From positions 1,488,001 to 1,552,000 of the forward strand of contig CP032508.2 of assembly GCA_009497875.2 (NCBI GenBank): a DNA stretch of 64,000 nt. The letters run 5' to 3'. The position numbers were made by a program, and so were the translations under genes. A model generated the notes under the pieces. The model was not told the DNA's origin. It ran no database searches and saw only the letters and a list, made by a program, of their open reading frames with translations. Positions within the stretch are counted from its first letter, which is position 1, and each line of letters opens with the position of its first letter. This DNA comes from a gamma proteobacterium SS-5. GTDB taxonomy: Bacteria > Pseudomonadota > Gammaproteobacteria > Chromatiales > Chromatiaceae. This document shows, one piece after another, positions 28,336 to 38,096 of the stretch.

Positions 28336-28642
28336 ACCAGCGAGCAGGGGGTGTTCTGGATCCATCAGCCCCCTGGTCCTCTCCCCAATCTCATCCCGGG
28401 GATGCAGGAGGTAGAACAGCGTCTGGAACAGCTGTCGAGGGAGCAAACGAGCGCTTCGCGACTTTCACACTCAGGGGGGCTAATGGCCAGGGCAGTTGGA
28501 TTTTGATCGGGATTACACGGGTGAGGGAGCTGTTTGCAAGGGACTCAAGGGTGGTAGTATGAGGGCAATGAGGGTCTGATTGATGCAGCACTGCCGAGAT
28601 TGCATCGGGGTAGATGACAAGGGTAATGGAGGTAGTTCGACA
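28336..28642. other. intergenic repeat region downstream of rpoS
   Basis: Contains a CAGGGGG/CCCCCTG hairpin (28345-28375) without a T-run, a CTCCCC...CCCGG string of the kind also seen near 17.5, 33.8 and 62.35 kb, a degenerate 48-bp module (28391-28438), and a GGGAGCAAACGAGCGCTTCG repeat (28439-28471) shared with 17.58 kb. No supported gene. Confidence 0.65.
28391..28438 (+). repeat. 48-bp module, degenerate copy 6
   Basis: The right 41 bases match the module (GATGCAG-GAGGTAGAAC, then the perfect stem ACAGC/GCTGT and TCGA end). The left CGACTGC start is replaced by TCATCCCGG. Confidence 0.6.
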
Positions 28643-28990
28643 ATGGCGAAGATTCTGGTTGTGGAAGACGAAGAGGTCTCTTTGCATTTTTACACCACGG
28701 TATTGCAGGGTGCCGGGCATGAGGTGTTGCAGGCCAGCAATGGCCTGGGGGTGGCCGAGATAATCCATGCGCAACGGCCGGATCTGCTGCTCACCGACCT
28801 GGTGATGCCGGATTGTGAGGGCTTTGAGATGATCATGTCCATCCGCAAGACCAACAAGGCGCTGCCGATCATCGCCATGTCCGCCCATGCCAACTATCTG
28901 GATCTGGTCGGCGAGTTGGGTGCCAATGCGGTCTTGCAGAAGCCTTTTTCCAAGGCCGATCTGACCCAGGCGGTGGCGCAGGCCCTGTAG
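28643..28990 (+). CDS. single-domain response regulator (CheY-like receiver)
   Basis: A 115-aa stand-alone receiver domain. It has the acidic pair Glu8-Asp9 (VVEDEE), the phosphoacceptor Asp52 in [10 protein letters not shown], the Ser in IAMSAHA, and the conserved Lys in [10 protein letters not shown]. There is no output domain, so it should work by protein-protein contact, with an unlinked kinase. The start [10 protein letters not shown] follows a GGAGGTAG ribosome binding region; a longer upstream frame lacks family similarity. It lies between rpoS and the glycogen genes but shows no sign of an operon with either. Confidence 0.92.
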   Translation: MAKILVVEDEEVSLHFYTTVLQGAGHEVLQASNGLGVAEIIHAQRPDLLLTDLVMPDCEGFEMIMSIRKTNKALPIIAMSAHANYLDLVGELGANAVLQKPFSKADLTQAVAQAL

Positions 28991-29183
28991 TAACGGCCCT
29001 CTGCCGCCCTGCGGGGGGTGCTGTTTTTGGTTTCTTTCGCCGTTTTGTAACCCGCTTGTCGTATTCTTCCCGGTCGGGCCTGTTGTCCCTTCCTTTTGCA
29101 GATCCAGGGCCTGCGGATGCGCGGGCCTTGAGTTCAAATCCAAGCCGACGCTTGGTGGTTCACCGCAGTATCTAGGAATCGCT

Positions 29184-30449
29184 ATGAATAATGAGCAAAA
29201 TCCCCGTTTTGTCAGTCGTCTTACCCGTAATACCCTGGCCCTGATCCTGGCCGGTGGGCGTGGATCCCGTCTCAAGCACCTGACCAAGTGGCGCGCCAAG
29301 CCGGCGGTGCAGTTTGGCGGCAAGTTCCGCATCATCGATTTTCCCCTGTCCAATTGCATCAACTCCGGTATCCGCCGGATTGGCGTGCTCACCCAGTACA
29401 AGTCCCATTCCCTGCTGTTGCACCTGCAACGGGGCTGGAGCTTCCTGCGCGGTGAGTTCGGCGAGTTTGTTGAGTTGCTGCCGGCCCAGCAGCGCATCGA
29501 GACCAACTGGTACGCCGGTACCGCCGATGCCATCTATCAGAACCTGGATATCCTGCGCAGCCACGATCCGGAATATGTGCTGGTGCTGGCAGGAGACCAT
29601 ATCTATAAGATGGACTACGGCACCATGGTGGCCGAGCACGTGGCCTCGGGGGCGGATATGACCGTGGGTTGCATCGAGGTGGACCTGGAAACCGCCAAGG
29701 CCTATGGCGTGATGGCGGTGGACGATGGCAATCGGGTGGTGGAGTTCAGCGAAAAGCCCGAGCAGCCCAAGTCGATCCCCGGTGACCCGGGCCGGGCCCT
29801 GGCCTCCATGGGTATCTATGTGTTCAACAAGGCCTTTCTGTTTGAACAGCTGATCAAGGACGCCGATGACCCCCATTCCAGCCATGACTTCGGCAAGGAC
29901 ATCATCCCCGAGGTGATCGGCAAGTACCATGTGCAGGCCTATCCCTTCCGCGACCACGAGGGCAAGCAGGCCTATTGGCGCGATGTGGGGACGGTGGACT
30001 CCTTCTGGCAGGCCAATCTGGAGCTGACCGGGGTGACCCCGCCGCTGAATCTGTACGATGAGACCTGGCCCATCTGGACCCATGCCGCCCAGTTGCCGCC
30101 GGCCAAGTTCGTGTTTGACGACGATGATCGGCGCGGCATGGCGGTGGACTCCATGGTCTCTGGCGGCTGCATCATCTCCGGGGCCCAGGTGCGTCATTCT
30201 TTGTTGTTCTCCAGCGTCATGCTGCATTCCTACAGCCTGGTGGAGGATTCGGTACTGCTGCCAGAGGTGGTGATCAATCGCCACTGCCGCATCAAGAACG
30301 CCATCATCGACCGGGGTTGTGAGATCCCCGAGGGTACGGTGATCGGTGAAAACCCCGAGGAGGACGCCGAACGCTACCATGTTTCACCGGGTGGCATCGT
30401 CCTGGTCACCCCTGACATGCTGGGACAAGATATCCACTATGCAAGATGA
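29184..30449 (+). CDS. glgC: glucose-1-phosphate adenylyltransferase
   Basis: Makes ADP-glucose from ATP and glucose-1-phosphate, the committed step of glycogen synthesis. The 421-aa product has the nucleotide-binding [37 protein letters not shown], the sugar-phosphate site FSEKPEQPK and a C-terminal left-handed beta-helix. It opens the glgC-GH57-malQ cluster and overlaps the next gene by 11 bases. Glycogen synthase is not in the window. Confidence 0.97.
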   Translation: MNNEQNPRFVSRLTRNTLALILAGGRGSRLKHLTKWRAKPAVQFGGKFRIIDFPLSNCINSGIRRIGVLTQYKSHSLLLHLQRGWSFLRGEFGEFVELLPAQQRIETNWYAGTADAIYQNLDILRSHDPEYVLVLAGDHIYKMDYGTMVAEHVASGADMTVGCIEVDLETAKAYGVMAVDDGNRVVEFSEKPEQPKSIPGDPGRALASMGIYVFNKAFLFEQLIKDADDPHSSHDFGKDIIPEVIGKYHVQAYPFRDHEGKQAYWRDVGTVDSFWQANLELTGVTPPLNLYDETWPIWTHAAQLPPAKFVFDDDDRRGMAVDSMVSGGCIISGAQVRHSLLFSSVMLHSYSLVEDSVLLPEVVINRHCRIKNAIIDRGCEIPEGTVIGENPEEDAERYHVSPGGIVLVTPDMLGQDIHYAR

Positions 30450-32145
30450 AGAACACCCCCTGAAGGTTGTACTCTGCTGGCACATGCATCAGCCGGACTA
30501 TCGTGGTCCGGCCAGCAGTGATTTTGAGCTGCCCTGGGTCTATCTGCACGCCATCAAGGACTATTCCGACATGGCCTTTCACCTGGAGGCCAACATTGAG
30601 GCGCGGGCGGTGGTCAACTTCGCCCCGGTGTTACTGGAGCAGCTGGATGAGTATGCGCGTCAGCTCAGGCGCTGGCTGAAGACCGGTCAGCGTATCACCG
30701 ATCCCCTGTTGGCGGCCCTGGCCGGGCCGGGCCTGCCGTTGCGTCTGGAAGACCGCAACCTGCTGATCGATAGCGCCCTCAAGGCCAACGAACAGCACCT
30801 GATCAACCGTCATCCGGTGTATCGGGAGCTGGTGGATACGGCCAACTGGGCCAAGCAGCGGCCCGAGACCCTGGCCTATCTGAATGACCAATATCTGATC
30901 GACCTGCTGGTCTGGTATCACCTGGCCTGGATGGGCGAGAGCGTGCGCCAGAGTGATCTGCGGGTGGTTTCCCTGGAGAGCAAGAAGCGGCACTTCAACG
31001 AGGAGGATCGCAGGCATCTGATCGAGGTGATCAGCGGGGTGCTGGACAATCTGATTGAACGCTACCGGAATCTGGCCCTGGCTGGGCGGGTGGAGTTGTC
31101 GGTCACTCCCTATGCCCACCCCATCATGCCCCTGTTTCATGACTTCCAGGTGGCGCGTGAGGCCATGCCCGAGGTGGCCCTGCCCGAGGCCGACAACTAC
31201 CCAGGGGGCGAGGAACGCGCCCTCTGGCATATCCATCAGGGCCTGGCCACCTTCGAGCATCATTTCGGTTTCAGACCCGCTGGGTGTTGGCCCTCGGAAG
31301 GGGCGGTGAGCGACGCCAGCGTGGCCCTGTTCGAGCAGGAGGGCTTTGCCTGGGTGGCCAGCGGCCAGCAGGTGCTGCATAACAGCCTCAGCGCCAGCGG
31401 TGCCGACATGAGCGCCCCGGCCTCCTGGATACACAGCCCCTACCGTCTGGCCAGCGGCAAGCTGCATGGCTTTTTCCGCGACGATGGCCTGTCGGACCTG
31501 ATCGGCTTCACCTATTCCGACTGGCATGCCGAGGACGCGGTACAGAATCTGATCCAGCACCTGGAGAGCATCGCCGATGCCACCCGTGGCGAGGCCAACC
31601 GGGTGGTGTCCATCATCATGGACGGGGAAAACGCCTGGGAGTATTACCCCAAAAACGGCGTTTATTTCCTCAGCGCCCTGTACAAGCATCTGGTGGAGCA
31701 CCCGCGCCTGACACTCACCACCTTCAGCCAGGCGCTGGATACCAGCCCGGTGGAGCCGCCCCTGCTGCCTCGTCTGGTTGCCGGTAGCTGGGTCTATGGC
31801 ACCCTGTCCACCTGGATCGGCGACCCGGACAAGAATCGTGGCTGGGAGATGCTGGTGGATGCCAAGCAGGCCTATGATCAGGCGTTGCGAGAGAAGCGGT
31901 TCAGCCCCAGTCAGGTCCAGGCCCTGGAACTGCAACTGGCCACCTGTGAGGGCTCCGACTGGTTCTGGTGGTTTGGCGATTACAACCCCGGTCAGGCGGT
32001 ATCGGACTTCGAACGCCTGTTTCGCCTGCAGCTGACGCAACTCTATGCCTTGTTGGAGGTCGAACCCCCGGATTACCTGCAACATGTCTTCGCCAAGGGC
32101 AGCGGCGCGCCCTCCGCCGGTGGCGTCATGCGGCAGAATGTCTAG
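30439..32145 (+). CDS. glycoside hydrolase family 57 protein (alpha-amylase/glucanotransferase-like)
   Basis: A 568-aa enzyme of family GH57, acting on alpha-glucans such as glycogen. The N-terminal signature [12 protein letters not shown], the [11 protein letters not shown] motif around the catalytic nucleophile region, the WVASGQQ segment and [10 protein letters not shown] fit the family. Exact specificity (amylase, branching or 4-alpha-glucanotransferase) cannot be read from sequence alone. The start at 30439 lies 11 bases before the glgC stop, implying translational coupling. It precedes malQ by about 60 bases. Confidence 0.92.
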   Translation: MQDEEHPLKVVLCWHMHQPDYRGPASSDFELPWVYLHAIKDYSDMAFHLEANIEARAVVNFAPVLLEQLDEYARQLRRWLKTGQRITDPLLAALAGPGLPLRLEDRNLLIDSALKANEQHLINRHPVYRELVDTANWAKQRPETLAYLNDQYLIDLLVWYHLAWMGESVRQSDLRVVSLESKKRHFNEEDRRHLIEVISGVLDNLIERYRNLALAGRVELSVTPYAHPIMPLFHDFQVAREAMPEVALPEADNYPGGEERALWHIHQGLATFEHHFGFRPAGCWPSEGAVSDASVALFEQEGFAWVASGQQVLHNSLSASGADMSAPASWIHSPYRLASGKLHGFFRDDGLSDLIGFTYSDWHAEDAVQNLIQHLESIADATRGEANRVVSIIMDGENAWEYYPKNGVYFLSALYKHLVEHPRLTLTTFSQALDTSPVEPPLLPRLVAGSWVYGTLSTWIGDPDKNRGWEMLVDAKQAYDQALREKRFSPSQVQALELQLATCEGSDWFWWFGDYNPGQAVSDFERLFRLQLTQLYALLEVEPPDYLQHVFAKGSGAPSAGGVMRQNV

Positions 32146-32209
32146 CTTGGCCGCAGCACCAGGCGGCGTCCTTCTTTTGGTTCCGGTCTCGCCGGGTTAG
32201 GGATTGTTC

Positions 32210-33673
32210 GTGAAATCATCAGCCACCATCGCCTGCAAGCCACCGCGTCAAGCAGGTGTACTCTTGCACATCACCTCCCTGCCGGGCAGCGGCTACAGCT
32301 GTCTCGGGGCCCAGGCCTTTCGTTTTGTCGATTTCCTTGCCGATGCCGGTTTTCGCGTCTGGCAGGTGTTGCCTATCAACCCGGTGGGGATGGACGGCTC
32401 GCCCTACCAGGCCACCTCTGCCTTCGCCGGCAATCCGGAAATGATCGACCTGGCCGAACTGCACCAGCAGGGCTGGCTGGCCGAGCTGGATGACATGGCC
32501 CCCATCTGTCAGCTCATCTGGGATACCTGGCAGGGCTTCTGCCGCTACGCCGGAGAGGCCGACCGCAAGGACTTTGCCGACTTTATCGAGCGTCAGGCCT
32601 ACTGGCTGGATGATTACGCCCTGTTCTATTCCATCCATACCGAGCAGGAGAAGCCCTGGTGGGAATGGCCTGCACAGTTGCGCCATCGCAGCAAGGAGGG
32701 GCTGGACAAGGTCAGGGCGCGCCTGGCCGATCGCATCACCTGTGCGCGTTTCGAGCAATATCTATTCTACCGGCAATGGCGGGCGCTGAAGCACCACGCC
32801 AATGAACGTGGGGTAAGCTTGTTCGGCGATGTACCCATCTTTGTCGCCCACGACAGCGCCGAGGTCTGGTCACGGCCGCATCTGTTCGAGCTGGACGAGG
32901 AGGGCCAACCGACCCTGGTGGCCGGGGTGCCGCCGGATTACTTCTCCGCCACCGGCCAGCGCTGGGGCAACCCCCTGTACCGCTGGGACGTGATGCACGC
33001 CGATGACTACGCCTTCTGGGAGCAGCGCATCAAGACCCAGCTGGAGCTGTTTGACCTGATCCGCATCGACCACTTCCGCGGCTTCGAGTCTTACTGGGCG
33101 ATACCCGCCAGCGAGGAATACGCGATCAACGGCAGCTGGATGCCGGGGCCGGGCGAGGCCCTGTTCAAGCGTCTGAAAAAGAAGCTGGGCAAGCTACCCC
33201 TGGTGGCCGAGGACCTGGGCGTGATCACCGACGAGGTGCGCGAGCTGAAAGGCAAGCTGAATATGCCGGGCATGAAGATCCTGCAATTTGCCTTCTCCGG
33301 TGATGCCGATAACCCCTATCTGCCCTACAACCACGAACGCTGCTCCGTGGTCTATACCGGCACCCACGATAACGACACCACCCTGGGCTGGTATGCAGAC
33401 CTGAGCGACGGTGAGCGGGAGCATGTCAATCACTACCTGGGTCATCCCCAGGAGCCCATGCCCTGGCCGCTGATCCGCCTGGCCCTGGGCTCACGCAGCC
33501 AGCTGGCCATCATCCCCATGCAGGATCTGCTGGCATTGGCCGGCGAGCACCGCATGAATACCCCCGGCACCACCGAGGGCAACTGGCACTGGTCCTTCAC
33601 CTGGGAGCAGATTCCCGAGGACCTGGGCCAACGCCTGCACGGCTTGCTGGGCCTGTACGGCCGGATCAACTGA
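32210..33673 (+). CDS. malQ: 4-alpha-glucanotransferase (amylomaltase)
   Basis: GH77 enzyme that transfers glucan segments during glycogen or maltodextrin turnover. The 487-aa product contains AGVLLHITSLPGSGYSCLG, the conserved WQVLPINPVG, the nucleophile region DLIRIDHFRGFESYWAIP, VAEDLGVITDEV and YTGTHDNDTT. The GTG start at 32210 gives MKSSATIACK; a TTG six bases upstream is also in frame. It completes a compact glycogen-metabolism unit with glgC and the GH57 gene. Confidence 0.95.
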   Translation: MKSSATIACKPPRQAGVLLHITSLPGSGYSCLGAQAFRFVDFLADAGFRVWQVLPINPVGMDGSPYQATSAFAGNPEMIDLAELHQQGWLAELDDMAPICQLIWDTWQGFCRYAGEADRKDFADFIERQAYWLDDYALFYSIHTEQEKPWWEWPAQLRHRSKEGLDKVRARLADRITCARFEQYLFYRQWRALKHHANERGVSLFGDVPIFVAHDSAEVWSRPHLFELDEEGQPTLVAGVPPDYFSATGQRWGNPLYRWDVMHADDYAFWEQRIKTQLELFDLIRIDHFRGFESYWAIPASEEYAINGSWMPGPGEALFKRLKKKLGKLPLVAEDLGVITDEVRELKGKLNMPGMKILQFAFSGDADNPYLPYNHERCSVVYTGTHDNDTTLGWYADLSDGEREHVNHYLGHPQEPMPWPLIRLALGSRSQLAIIPMQDLLALAGEHRMNTPGTTEGNWHWSFTWEQIPEDLGQRLHGLLGLYGRIN

Positions 33674-33999
33674 AACCCTGTTTGGCCTGAGCCAAGTAGG
33701 CCGCAGCCAAAAAAGGGCACAGAAAGTGCAAACAAAGGTCCAGCCAGCGCTTTCTCGTTAAGTTGATGATATCCTGATCTTAACCTGACATTGGTCGGAT
33801 GCCCTGATTGTTCCCTCCCTCCAACCCCCTCTCGGGGGGCAATGGAGTGGACTGCTTCACCCCGGAACATGAAACATCTTCTGGTTGCTTCGGGACTCTG
33901 GTCTGGGGACTGGGGACTCAGGTCTCGAGATCGACCAGGGATGCTACAGCAATCCCCCTGAATCTTGCCGCCTTCACCTGAAGACCCTAAACTCGCTCC
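33674..33999. other. intergenic repeats upstream of the Rpn gene
   Basis: No gene seen. It contains a CCTCCCTCCAACCCCCTCTC string of a dispersed type and CCCCGGAACATGAAACATCT (about 33859), shared with about 7754, followed by GGGACTCTGG/GGGGACTGGGGACTC short repeats. Confidence 0.6.
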
Positions 34000-35013
34000 A
34001 TGGTCCTGAAGCCGCAAACCCCTGCCGACGACTACGACAGCCCCTGGAAAGAGGTGCTGGAGCACGCCTTTCCGGAATTCATGGCCTTCTACTTCCCTGA
34101 GGCCCATGCCGCTATTGACTGGTCCCAGGGTTACAGCTTCAAAAGCACCGAGCTGCGCCAAGTGGTGCGCGATGCCGAGCTGGGCAAACGCTTTGCCGAT
34201 GCCTTGGTGCAGGTCACCCTGCTGGATGGCACCGAGGGCTGGGTCTATATCCACATCGAAGTGCAGGGCGAGCCCGAAAGCCAGTTCCCCAAGCGCATCT
34301 ACACCTACAACTACCGCCTGTTCGACCGCTACGACCGGCCCATCGCCAGCTTCGCCGTGCTGGCCGATCAAAACGAACACTGGCGGCCCGACCACTTTGG
34401 CTACGACATCCTCGGCTGTCGTCATCGCCTCGATTTCCCCATCGCCAAGCTGCTGGATTACGCCACCCAAGCCGATGCGCTGGAAGATCACCCCAACCCA
34501 TTTGCCCTGGTTACCCTGGCCCACCTGCGCACCGGCCAAACCCGGCATGACCCCGAGGCCCGCTATCAGGCCAAACGCACCCTGGTTCGGCTGCTCTACA
34601 AGCGCGGCTGGGAGCGCCAGCGTATCCTCGACCTCTTCGCCGTGCTGGACTGGATGATGCGGCTACCCGACGGCCTGGAGCAGAAATTGTGGCAAGATAT
34701 CGATCAAATTGAAGGAGAGACCCAAATGCGTTATGTCACCAGTGTAGAGCGCCTAGCCACCGAGCGTGGGCTACAAAAAGGCATGGAACAAGGTATGCAA
34801 CAAGGTTTGCAACAAGGCGTACAACAAGGCATGCAGCAAGGCATGCAGAAAGAAGCCCAAGCCATCCTGGAGCGCCTTCTGCGCAAACGCTTCGGCCCGC
34901 TCAGCCCGGAAACCCGCGCCAGGCTGGAAAGCGCCACACTGGATCAGCTTAACCACTGGGCAGACCAGATCCTGGATGCGCCGACGCTGGCGGCCTTGTT
35001 TGAGGAGCACTGA
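34000..35013 (+). CDS. Rpn-family (PD-(D/E)XK) recombination-promoting nuclease / transposase-like protein
   Basis: A 337-aa protein of the Rpn/YhgA-like group. An N-terminal PD-(D/E)XK nuclease domain has DWSQGYSFKSTELRQVVRDA, FADALVQVTLLDG and the catalytic-like VYIHIEVQGE. A C-terminal DUF4351-like tail (about 285-337) follows. Between them lies a low-complexity tract of repeated Gly-Met-Gln-Gln units (about residues 260-285; DNA 34786-34850), typical of this family and prone to slippage. Rpn proteins cleave DNA and promote recombination in E. coli. A partial second copy follows at 35.1 kb. Confidence 0.87.
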   Translation: MVLKPQTPADDYDSPWKEVLEHAFPEFMAFYFPEAHAAIDWSQGYSFKSTELRQVVRDAELGKRFADALVQVTLLDGTEGWVYIHIEVQGEPESQFPKRIYTYNYRLFDRYDRPIASFAVLADQNEHWRPDHFGYDILGCRHRLDFPIAKLLDYATQADALEDHPNPFALVTLAHLRTGQTRHDPEARYQAKRTLVRLLYKRGWERQRILDLFAVLDWMMRLPDGLEQKLWQDIDQIEGETQMRYVTSVERLATERGLQKGMEQGMQQGLQQGVQQGMQQGMQKEAQAILERLLRKRFGPLSPETRARLESATLDQLNHWADQILDAPTLAALFEEH

Positions 35014-35099
35014 AACTTGCTGTACCTGTTTGACATATTAAATGACACAGGGCGGCCCGTGGCCGCCGTGCCCTCGCCGGGAGGCAACCCGATAACAGA

Positions 35100-35220
35100 T
35101 CGCCCCCGAGGCCCGCTACCAAGCTAAACGCACCCTGATTCGGTTACTCTATAGGCGCGGCTGGGAGCGCCAGCGCATCCTTGAGGCTTCGGTCCTGGAT
35201 GAGGTCTTTACCAACCACTA
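35100..35220 (+). pseudogene. partial duplicate of the Rpn gene
   Basis: Reads PEARYQAKRTLIRLLYRRGW then ERQRILEASVLDEVFTNH and a stop. The first part matches residues 186-210 of the complete Rpn protein upstream with few substitutions. There is no start and no nuclease domain, so it is a decayed paralogue or recombination remnant. Confidence 0.75.
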
Positions 35221-35398
35221 AATAGCACCGACCCGGTCAAATCCAACAGGCGTCTAGGTGATTCTTCAGGCGGCTTTTTCTGTCCTGTTCAGGGTCTCTG
35301 ATTTGGCAGTATCCCAACTAAATTTGGACAAAGCCCAGTCACTGTAATAGCATCTGCCGCGTGAACAGGTTCCAATCCCAGCCCATGAGGAGTTCGTG

Positions 35399-35866
35399 AT
35401 GACGACTGCAGCTACAGAAAAAACCGAGACTGATCTCCATGCCAAATCGGCCCGTGTGATTGCTTCTGCAGTCAAGTGGTCTGCTGCTGCGGCAGTGGTA
35501 CCTGTTCCCTATGTGGATCTGCTCGCCCTGGCATCGGTCCAGGTCAAGATGGTGCGTGATTTAGCGCGGGTACATGGTCAGGATGCCGGTGATGAGACCC
35601 TGCCTGGGGTGATCTCTGCGTTGCTGGGTACCCTGGTTCCAGCCAGCCTCAGCACTGGGCTGCTGGGCAGTTCGCTCAAGGTGATTCCTGGCGGTGGGTC
35701 GCTGATTGGCAGCCTGGGCATGGCCGCCTTTGCATCTGCATCTACCTTTGCCATTGGCAAAATCTTTGTGATCCACTTCGCCAAGGGCGGCACCCTCAGC
35801 AATTTCAGCGCCGAGGCCGTAGAAGACGATCTGAAGAAGGAGTTTTCCGCCGCCAAAGCCAAATAA
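35399..35866 (+). CDS. DUF697-family membrane-associated protein
   Basis: A 155-aa protein with the DUF697 pattern: VIASAVKWSAAAAVVPVPYV, LLALASVQVKMVRDLARVHG, and glycine/alanine-rich hydrophobic segments at about 75-100 and 105-128. DUF697 domains occur in YcjF-like and GTPase-associated proteins whose role is poorly defined. The ATG at 35399 follows AGGAG; a GTG three bases earlier is alternative. It is the first of three closely spaced genes ending in an ABC exporter, so it may act in or regulate that system. Confidence 0.78.
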   Translation: MTTAATEKTETDLHAKSARVIASAVKWSAAAAVVPVPYVDLLALASVQVKMVRDLARVHGQDAGDETLPGVISALLGTLVPASLSTGLLGSSLKVIPGGGSLIGSLGMAAFASASTFAIGKIFVIHFAKGGTLSNFSAEAVEDDLKKEFSAAKAK

Positions 35867-35871
35867 GCCTT

Positions 35872-36042
35872 ATGTCAGCCCATCCCGCGTTAATCCTGCT
35901 GTATGTACTATTGAGCATTGTGGTTGGCTTTTATGCCCGCAAGCGCTCCGTGGGGTTTGCGGGTGGCTTTGTTCTCTCCTTGCTCCTATCGCCGTTGGTC
36001 ATGGGTATTGCATTGATGATCGGCAGTCCCCAGTCAAAATAA
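35872..36042 (+). CDS. small two-segment membrane protein (56 aa)
   Basis: A short ORF begins MSAHPALILLYVLLSIVVGF, continues YARKRSVGFAGGFVLSLLLS and ends PLVMGIALMIGSPQSK. Two hydrophobic segments (about 5-20 and 29-50) are separated by a basic loop, giving a hairpin-like membrane peptide. It starts five bases after the DUF697 gene stop and ends 14 bases before the ABC transporter gene, so all three are probably one operon. The SLLLSPL segment resembles small uncharacterised membrane proteins in many phyla. It is not an obvious exported peptide precursor. Confidence 0.75.
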   Translation: MSAHPALILLYVLLSIVVGFYARKRSVGFAGGFVLSLLLSPLVMGIALMIGSPQSK

Positions 36043-36056
36043 CGTAGATCGACACC

Positions 36057-37796
36057 ATGCCGACAGTCAGCGAAGGTGCGGACAAGGCCACCGAGGGTTT
36101 GGGTGAGCGCCTGTTGCGGCTCATTCCTACCCGAAAGCAACAGCAGAACGACCAGTCCCCCCCCTCCAAGCCTCCCCTCGTAGCACAACTATTCAAGCTT
36201 GGCAGCCAGGATTCGCTGGCGCGTCTGGCCTGGATTGCCGTGCTGGCGGCGTTCTGTGGCAATGGCGTCCTGCTGCTGTTGAACATGGAGGTGAAACAGC
36301 TAGAAAGGCACGACTATTCAACACTGACAGCCTTGCTTTTTGCCGGCTTGTTGGTGGTCTATCGTTTGTCGCAGAACCATTTGATCCGCAAATCCGCCGA
36401 GGCCATAGAGTCGGCATTGGACCGCCAGAGGCAGCGGGTGGTGGGCGATGTGCTGAATCTCTCCTTGCGTGATGTCGAGCAGTTGAATGACGATCATCTG
36501 CGCGATGGGGTTGCCGCCCAATACAGCGCGCTGTCTCAGACCCTGGTGCCCCTTGTTGCAGGGGTGGAGGGCTTGATCCTGCTGGTTTTTATGTTTGCCT
36601 ATGTGGTCAGCATATCGGCCTTTGTTGGTTTGTTGACGGTGCTTGTTCTATCGGTGACTGTCATCGGTTACCTGAATAAGAGCAAGCAGTTGGACGCTGA
36701 GATGAGCGATGCCAGTCAGGCCGATGCCCATTTTCGCCAGCTCACCGACGCCATTGTGCATGGAGCCAAGGAATTGCAGTTGAGCCTGGGGCGGCGTAAT
36801 GCATTGCAGGAGGCAATGAATACCAGTTCCCAGGCCATTGCCCGGGGCCGCACCCGATCGGCGGCCCAGTTTGCCGAAATCATAGCCACGGGAACCACCA
36901 TCTCTTACCTGTTGGTCGGGGCTGTGGTGTTCATTATGCCCTTGATTGTCAACCAAGAGGGTTCCGATATCTCCCGTGAGGTGATCGCCGTTATTTTTCT
37001 GTTGGGTCCAATAGGTTCAGTCGTACAGGCCATGCAGCAATACGCTACAGCCCAGTTTGCCCTGCGGGTGATCAACGAGTTTGAGGCCAAGGTGGCATCC
37101 TGCCGCAAGGCCACGGAGAGCGTTAGGGGAGGGGATAAGGCGATCCCTGCCCAGGATTTCAGTGAACTCCGGCTAGAGGCCCTGCGCTACCAGCATTTGG
37201 GTGAGCAGGGTTTCGCCATCGAACAGATTGATTTACGGCTCAAGCGTGGCCAGATCCTCTTTTTGACCGGTGGTAATGGCTCGGGCAAGACCACCTTGTT
37301 GCGGGTGTTGACCGGGCTTTACCCACGGGCAGGAGGGAAGATCATCTTGAACGGTCAAGAGTTGCCCTTGATGCCGCCTCAATCCTACAGAGAGCTGTTT
37401 GCCAGCGTATTTTCCGATTTCCACCTGTTCGATCGGCCCTATGGTCTGGATGAGCAGTCCATGCAGCGTTTTGACCATTGGCTGAGACAGCTGGGGGTGC
37501 GGGATAAATTGGCTGACAGCCTGGACCACTTGCCCACGGCCAAGCTCTCCACGGGCCAGCGCAAGCGGCTGGCCCTGGCCTATGTGCTGGCGGAAAAAAG
37601 GCCCATACTGGTGCTCGATGAATGGGCGGCAGACCAGGACCCGCAAACCCGCCAGCGCTTTTATGAGCAGATATTGCCCCAGCTAAAGGCCGAGGGGTAC
37701 ACGATTTTTTGCATTACCCATGATGAGCATTACTTCCACTGCTGTGATCAGCGGCTGCACATGGTCGAAGGACGGTTGAGTCAAGAGTTACTGTGA
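36057..37796 (+). CDS. cyclic-peptide-exporter type ABC transporter (SyrD/PvdE-like fusion)
   Basis: A 579-aa half-transporter with an N-terminal membrane domain (about six hydrophobic segments between residues 58 and 325) and a C-terminal ATPase (about 375-575). Walker A is TGGNGSGKTT, the signature is LSTGQRKRLAL rather than LSGGQ, Walker B is PILVLDEWAADQDP, and the H-loop is FCITHDEHYF. LSTGQ and DEWAADQDP are typical of the SyrD/PvdE group, which exports cyclic or nonribosomal peptides and pyoverdine precursors. No peptide synthetase or precursor gene is visible nearby; partners are the DUF697 and 56-aa membrane proteins. Confidence 0.88.
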   Translation: MPTVSEGADKATEGLGERLLRLIPTRKQQQNDQSPPSKPPLVAQLFKLGSQDSLARLAWIAVLAAFCGNGVLLLLNMEVKQLERHDYSTLTALLFAGLLVVYRLSQNHLIRKSAEAIESALDRQRQRVVGDVLNLSLRDVEQLNDDHLRDGVAAQYSALSQTLVPLVAGVEGLILLVFMFAYVVSISAFVGLLTVLVLSVTVIGYLNKSKQLDAEMSDASQADAHFRQLTDAIVHGAKELQLSLGRRNALQEAMNTSSQAIARGRTRSAAQFAEIIATGTTISYLLVGAVVFIMPLIVNQEGSDISREVIAVIFLLGPIGSVVQAMQQYATAQFALRVINEFEAKVASCRKATESVRGGDKAIPAQDFSELRLEALRYQHLGEQGFAIEQIDLRLKRGQILFLTGGNGSGKTTLLRVLTGLYPRAGGKIILNGQELPLMPPQSYRELFASVFSDFHLFDRPYGLDEQSMQRFDHWLRQLGVRDKLADSLDHLPTAKLSTGQRKRLALAYVLAEKRPILVLDEWAADQDPQTRQRFYEQILPQLKAEGYTIFCITHDEHYFHCCDQRLHMVEGRLSQELL

Positions 37797-37868
37797 AATA
37801 ATCGTGGCTATCTTCGAGTCCCGAAGCGGCCAAACCTGGTTTCACGTTCCGAGGTGTCCCACACCTAG

Positions 37869-38043
37869 GAGCCTGTCGGATTTAGGATGCTCCTACTGCG
37901 CCGGTGGGAAGAACGGCCCAGAATTGTTTTAAATATTGGCCCCGAATTTTCGTTGCGTAGGCCAACTCAGCGCCTCAAAATCGTGAAAATTTGTTCTCGT
38001 TCTCCCACCTTGCTCGCTACGGGCACCTAAACCCGACAGGCTC
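37869..38043. mobile_element. MITE copy 3, complete
   Basis: A 175-bp element with ends GAGCCTGTCGGATTTAGG / CCTAAACCCGACAGGCTC, the same length as copy 2 but in the other orientation. It is flanked by CTAG (37865-37868) and CCAG (38044-38047), one change from a perfect 4-bp duplication. It sits between the ABC transporter gene and ppsA. Confidence 0.9.
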
Positions 38044-38096
38044 CCAGTCGCCCTGGCGGGCGACAGTCGGGCTGGAAGCCCGACCTACAACCCGAA

